A stretch of DNA of 36,445 bases from Candidatus Acidiflorens stordalenmirensis (GTDB lineage: Bacteria; Acidobacteriota; Terriglobia; Terriglobales; Acidobacteriaceae), in the NCBI GenBank assembly GCA_003139995.1, contig PLIC01000136.1, forward strand, positions 2,739 to 39,183. The letters are read 5' to 3'. Under the pieces are notes generated by a model. The model had not been told where the DNA came from. It ran no database searches and worked only from the letters and a program-made list of their open reading frames with translations. Every line of letters starts with the position of its first letter. The stretch's first letter is position 1. The position numbers and the translations under genes were made by a program. Shown here piece by piece: positions 32,918 to 36,445 of this stretch.

Positions 32918-33179
32918 GTTCGCCTCCTGGCACCGGCGCAACCGGTTTTGCTTTCGCCTTTATACGGTAGACCGTAATCGCCCCCGGTTCCGGGCAGCAA
33001 TAGAAGCAGATGCCACAGCCCGTGCACACCTGGCCGGTGTAGCGCGCCGGATGAACTCCGTAAGAATTCAACTCCGGCGCCAGTTCCAGGCACTTGGGCG
33101 GACAGGACTCCACGCACAGCCCGCATCCCTTGCATTCCTCGACATCAATCGCAACCTTACCGCGCGCTTGGCCTGCCAT
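32901..33179 (-). CDS. 2x[4Fe-4S] ferredoxin (delta) subunit of the second oxidoreductase
   Basis: 92 residues. [15 protein letters not shown] and [16 protein letters not shown] are the two cluster motifs, followed by a Lys/Pro-rich tail. GAGG lies six bases before ATG 33179. It overlaps the CoA-transferase gene by 23 bases and the alpha gene by 17, placing it firmly in the operon. It resembles the ferredoxin subunits that sit before OFOR alpha chains and should take electrons from the beta chain. Confidence 0.92.
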   Translation of the reverse strand: MAGQARGKVAIDVEECKGCGLCVESCPPKCLELAPELNSYGVHPARYTGQVCTGCGICFYCCPEPGAITVYRIKAKAKPVAPVPGGEHAAAV

Positions 33180-34521
33180 TCTTCACCTCGTTGCCGCTTG
33201 TCTGCGCAGCGAAAGGCCGCTGCAGCCACTTCGTTTTCTCGCAAAATTCGTAAAGTTCTTCCCGGAAGTTTGGATGCGCGATCTCAATGAGCGCTTGCGC
33301 CCGCTCCCGGATGGTCTTTCCATGCAAGTAAGCCACGCCGTACTCCGTCACCACGTAGCAGACTAGGCCCCGGGAAGTAACCACTCCCGCGCCGGGGCTC
33401 AACATCGGGACAATTCGTGAAATCGCGCCATTCTTGGCGGTCGAGGAGATGGCAATGATCGGCTTGCCACCTTTCGAGCGTGACGCTCCGCGAATGAAGT
33501 CCACTTGTCCGCCAATGCCGCTATAGAACTGATTTCCGATCGAATCGGAGCAGACCTGCCCGGTGAGATCGACCTGCAGCGCGGAGTTGATCGCCACCAT
33601 GTTGTCGTTGCGGGCAATAAATCCGGGATCGTTGGTATAGGCCGTGGGATGGAACTCAAAGATGGGATTGTTGTCGAGGAAGTCGAACAGCTTTTTCGTG
33701 CCAAGCGCAAATCCCAGGATGATTTTCCGCGGCTTGAAGTTCTTGCGCGCGCCCGTGATCACGCCCGCCTCAATGAGCGGTATCACGCCATCCGACACCA
33801 TTTCGCTGTGCACCGCGAGATCCTTGCGATCCATGAGGAACGGCAGCACAGCATCGGGAATTCCGCCGATGCCAGTCTGCAACACGGCCCCGTCAACAAT
33901 CAAATCCGCGACGTGGCGGGCGATGGCCCTATGCAGGTCGGTGATTTGCGGTTGCTTCGTGGCGCACAGAGGCCGGGAGGACTCCACCACAATGTCAAGC
34001 TCCGTCACATGGATAAAACTGTCGCCGAAGGTGCGCGGCATTTGATCGTTGATCTGCGCCGCCACGTAGCGGGCACATTTCGCGGCTGTGAGCGACGTGT
34101 CCACACCCACACCGAAGCTGCAGAAGCCGTGCGAGTCGGGAGGAGAGAGTTCCAGCAGGGCCACATCAATCGGCATGGCGCCACTCTCGAACAGTCCTTC
34201 AATCTCACTCAGGTAGATCGGCGTGTAGTCGGCCCGGCCTTCGTTGATGGCCTCGCGCACATTGCCGCCGATAAACATTGCGTTGTGCCGGAAATGCCCC
34301 TCCATCTCTGGAGCCACATAAGGGGCCGCTCCCATGGTCAACATGTGAACGACTTCCACGTCCTGCACAAAGGGAGCGCGGCGCATCAGCGCCTCTACCA
34401 GAGTCTCAGGTTCGGCGCAACCGGGCTGAATGTAGACACGCATTCCCGACTGCACACACCGCAGCGCCTCCTCTGCCGTCCGCAACCTCTTCTTGTAATC
34501 AAGTTCCCAGGACATTGACAT
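33157..34521 (-). CDS. Acetyl-CoA hydrolase/CoA-transferase family (4-hydroxybutyrate CoA-transferase-like)
   Basis: 454 residues. Signatures: [52 protein letters not shown], the HSEMVSDG segment with Glu240 at the place of the catalytic Glu in 4-hydroxybutyrate CoA-transferase, [21 protein letters not shown], and [19 protein letters not shown]. The catalytic Glu forms a glutamyl-CoA intermediate, and CoA moves between acyl groups, commonly acetate and another acid. Next to an OFOR it could release a free acid from the acyl-CoA product or activate acids (inference). AGGGA is upstream of the start. The ATG of the ferredoxin gene lies inside its 3' end. Confidence 0.93.
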   Translation of the reverse strand: MSMSWELDYKKRLRTAEEALRCVQSGMRVYIQPGCAEPETLVEALMRRAPFVQDVEVVHMLTMGAAPYVAPEMEGHFRHNAMFIGGNVREAINEGRADYTPIYLSEIEGLFESGAMPIDVALLELSPPDSHGFCSFGVGVDTSLTAAKCARYVAAQINDQMPRTFGDSFIHVTELDIVVESSRPLCATKQPQITDLHRAIARHVADLIVDGAVLQTGIGGIPDAVLPFLMDRKDLAVHSEMVSDGVIPLIEAGVITGARKNFKPRKIILGFALGTKKLFDFLDNNPIFEFHPTAYTNDPGFIARNDNMVAINSALQVDLTGQVCSDSIGNQFYSGIGGQVDFIRGASRSKGGKPIIAISSTAKNGAISRIVPMLSPGAGVVTSRGLVCYVVTEYGVAYLHGKTIRERAQALIEIAHPNFREELYEFCEKTKWLQRPFAAQTSGNEVKNGRPSAR

Positions 34522-34691
34522 TCTTTTTCCCTACTTGCCTGAGTTGTCCAACCGCCCCACTTCCGCACCGGGCTCCCAAGGCGAGATTCCTGTCATTACG
34601 GCCCCCGCGCATCCTGGCACCTTCGATTAGAAGCGCTCTTCGCCCCTCGGGCCGTGACCTTGCGCACCAGCCATTGTGAGGCGTGTCACGC

Positions 34692-34736
34692 CAAGCTCCT
34701 ACCACGTAAGCTCTTGCCACTCAAGCTTTTACCACT
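34692..34736. repeat. Three imperfect 15-bp tandem repeats across the nfnB stop
   Basis: Units CAAGCTCCTACCACG, TAAGCTCTTGCCACT and CAAGCTTTTACCACT follow each other at a 15-base period. The nfnB stop codon (34729-34731) lies in the third unit. The surrounding 34522-34728 gap has no gene and no clear terminator. Confidence 0.75.
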
Positions 34737-36201
34737 CGCCAGGGGTGGTCAAGAAATCATGGATCGACTTCGCGGCGCGCCGTCCAGCGCCCATGGCCAA
34801 AATCACCGTCGCGGCACCGGTAACGATGTCACCGCCGGCGAAAACGCCTCTTCGCGATGTTTTCTGCGTGGTCTCGTCGGCCTGGATGTAACCCCTCTTG
34901 TTGGTGGCGAGGCCAGGCGTGGTGCTTTGGACAATCGGATTGGCACTCGTCCCGATCGCGATGACCGCCACGGCAAGAGGAATCTCGTATTCGGAGCCTT
35001 CAATCGGAACCGGGCGCCGTCTCCCAGAAGCATCCGGTTCGCCCAGGGCCATCTTCTGGCAGCGTGCACCGGCCAACCACCCCTTGCCGTCGTCGAGGAA
35101 CTCGAGCGGGGCGGCAAGCACCTGGAATTCGATGCCTTCCTGCTTGGCGTGCTTCACTTCCTCGATGCGCGCTGGCATCTCCGCCTCGCTGCGGCGATAG
35201 AGAATGAACGCCTTCCCCGCCCCCAGCCGCAACGCCGACCGGATCGCATCAAGCGCTGTGTTCCCGCCGCCGATCACGGCCACATTCTTGCCGCGGAAAT
35301 CCACCATGGGCTCGTCGTATTTCGGGAACTCGTAGGCATGCATCAGGTTGATGCGCGTCAAGAATTCGTTCGCCGAATAGACGCCATTAAAATGTTCGCC
35401 GGGAATGCCCATGAACTGCGGGAGCCCCGCGCCGGTGCCGATAAACACCGCGTCGTAGCCTTCCTCTTCCATCAACTCGTTGATGGTAACCGTGCGTCCC
35501 ACGACTACGTCGGTCTCGAACTCCACGCCCATGGCGCGCATGTAATCGACTTGCTGACGGATGATCGCCTTCGGCAGACGGAATTCTGGAATGCCATACA
35601 CGAGCACGCCGCCGATCTCGTGCAATGCCTCGAAAACGTGGACTTGGTGTCCCCTCTGAACCAGATCGCCCGCCGCAGTCAGGCCGGACGGGCCGCTGCC
35701 CACGATGGCGACCTTCTTTCCCGTCGGGGGCGCCTTGGGCAGGTTGCTTATATCCAGGTGGCGCTGTTCATAGTCGGCGACGAAGCGCTCCAGATATCCA
35801 ATCCCCAGCGGCTCAACCTTCTTGCCCATCAAACAGCCGCCTTCGCAGTGGTCTTCCTGCGGACACACGCGCCCAGTGATGGCCGGCAGCACGTTGTCTT
35901 CGCGGATTTTGGCAGCCGCGCCCAGGTAGTCGCCAGCCACGATCAACTCCACGAACTCTTTGACCTTGACGCCCACCGGACAATCGGTTGTGCATACTGG
36001 TTTGGCGCACTCCAGGCAGCGCATCGCTTCCTGCCGCGCCAGTTCCTCGGGATAGCCCAGGTTCACTTCGGTGAAATTAGTGGCGCGCACGAGCGGAGGC
36101 TGCTCCGGCATGTGCTGGTGGGGCAGCTTCATCCGCTCTTTCAGGGGCAGAGGATTCGGGTGCAGAACATTTAACGAGGGTTGCTTTGTGGGTTCTGTCA
36201 C
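34729..36201 (-). CDS. nfnB: NADH-dependent ferredoxin:NADP oxidoreductase large subunit (NfnB / GltA-like)
   Basis: 490 residues from GTG 36201, which overlaps the upstream stop as GTGA and has AAGGAG eight bases before it; the frame is open much further but lacks sense upstream. The N-terminal Fer4_20 region has CLECAKPVCTTDCPVG and CPQEDHCEGGC cysteines for two [4Fe-4S] clusters. VAIVGSGPSGLTAAGDLVQRG binds FAD, and VAVIGGGNTALDAIRSALRLG binds the pyridine nucleotide. YRRSEAEMPAR is typical of this group. With NfnA it couples reduced ferredoxin plus NADH to make NADPH by electron bifurcation in reverse. Glutamate-synthase small subunit is the main alternative, but the neighbour is NfnA-like. 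Confidence 0.9.
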   Translation of the reverse strand: MTEPTKQPSLNVLHPNPLPLKERMKLPHQHMPEQPPLVRATNFTEVNLGYPEELARQEAMRCLECAKPVCTTDCPVGVKVKEFVELIVAGDYLGAAAKIREDNVLPAITGRVCPQEDHCEGGCLMGKKVEPLGIGYLERFVADYEQRHLDISNLPKAPPTGKKVAIVGSGPSGLTAAGDLVQRGHQVHVFEALHEIGGVLVYGIPEFRLPKAIIRQQVDYMRAMGVEFETDVVVGRTVTINELMEEEGYDAVFIGTGAGLPQFMGIPGEHFNGVYSANEFLTRINLMHAYEFPKYDEPMVDFRGKNVAVIGGGNTALDAIRSALRLGAGKAFILYRRSEAEMPARIEEVKHAKQEGIEFQVLAAPLEFLDDGKGWLAGARCQKMALGEPDASGRRRPVPIEGSEYEIPLAVAVIAIGTSANPIVQSTTPGLATNKRGYIQADETTQKTSRRGVFAGGDIVTGAATVILAMGAGRRAAKSIHDFLTTPGEW

Positions 36202-36445
36202 CGGCCGTCTCCTTCCGCCGCGCATGCGCTGGTCTGTCCGGCACGGACGCTCTCGAGCTGCGACTCCGCCTCGCGCTGGAATTCTTCCATGGACTGCTGC
36301 TCGGCTGCGCGGTACATCGCATTGCGCTGCACCAGCACGGCGAAATCCACGCGGTGCGCGTCGAACTCGGGGCCGTCCACGCAGGCGAACTCGCTCTTTC
36401 CGTCGACCAGCACGCGGCAGCCGCCACACATGCCGGTGCCGTCGA
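36198..36445 (-). CDS. nfnA: NfnA/SudB-like ferredoxin-NADP reductase subunit, C-terminal part (N-terminus outside window)
   Basis: Only the last 82 codons are present; the gene runs off the right edge. The visible part starts DGTGMCGGCRVLVDG, the [2Fe-2S]-binding motif of the NfnA family, followed by FACVDGPEFDAHRVDF. It ends in a charged helix (EEFQREAESQLES). The family is a dihydroorotate-dehydrogenase-electron-transfer-like flavoprotein that forms a heterodimer with NfnB. Its stop overlaps the nfnB start as GTGA, so the pair is coupled. Confidence 0.9.
   Translation of the reverse strand, partial: DGTGMCGGCRVLVDGKSEFACVDGPEFDAHRVDFAVLVQRNAMYRAAEQQSMEEFQREAESQLESVRAGQTSACAAEGDGR

Noticed and set aside
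34654..36174. 506-codon plus-strand frame
   Set aside because: Antisense to nfnB, whose FAD, NADP and cysteine motifs are unmistakable.

Overview
The window is GC-rich bacterial DNA. The gene content and the style of the dispersed hairpins suggest a soil-type Acidobacteriota (Terriglobia/Koribacter-like). This is inferred from murA-type cell-wall genes beside an archaemetzincin, ammonia-dependent AsnA, two 2-oxoacid:ferredoxin oxidoreductases and heme-containing sensors. There is no rRNA or other marker gene to confirm it, and no tRNA, CRISPR array, transposase or phage gene was seen.

Region 1 (1-7538, all minus strand) is a surface-polysaccharide sugar operon: rfbF, rfbG, rfbH (CDP-4-keto-3,6-dideoxyhexose synthesis), an SDR reductase/epimerase, a C-methyltransferase-like protein and a thiamine-diphosphate enzyme cut by the left edge, with a GtrA-like membrane protein upstream. 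The genes overlap or nearly abut. The set resembles yersiniose-type branched-sugar synthesis with an added methyltransferase.

Region 2 (7594-14821) concerns peptidoglycan: murA (synthesis), then an AmiE-like serine hydrolase coupled to murQ on the minus strand. Divergent from these is a secreted fusion of an AmiE-like serine hydrolase with a NamZ (DUF1343) exo-muramidase. This looks like a MurNAc salvage locus. It is followed by a small cysteine-rich gene broken by an in-frame TGA and by a secreted glycine-zipper protein.

Region 3 (15008-28670) is a redox region. It holds a small c-type cytochrome with a one-TM protein of unknown function, a korDABC operon (2-oxoacid:ferredoxin oxidoreductase), and a membrane-anchored GcvH-like protein lacking the lipoyl lysine, which sits behind a good sigma-54 promoter. 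An archaemetzincin follows. Then comes a four-gene minus-strand operon of a polyferredoxin subunit, an NrfD/HybB-like membrane subunit, a di-heme sensor kinase and a sigma-54 activator. Another cytochrome c, a mini membrane protein and asnA follow. Palindromes of the form GTGA-N6-TCAC, typical of CRP/FNR-family regulators, lie before the kor operon and between the cytochrome and asnA transcription units.

Region 4 (28879-36445, minus strand) reads like an amino-acid-oxidation and ferredoxin module. In transcription order it is nfnA (cut by the right edge), nfnB, a 4-hydroxybutyrate/acetate-type CoA-transferase, a ferredoxin, an OFOR alpha subunit, a fused beta-gamma subunit and a PLP aminotransferase. 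The genes could turn an amino acid into a 2-oxo acid, then acyl-CoA plus reduced ferredoxin, then a free acid, with NfnAB converting the reductant to NADPH. Several short palindromic hairpins, some sharing loop and flank but with different paired arms, sit in the intergenic gaps.
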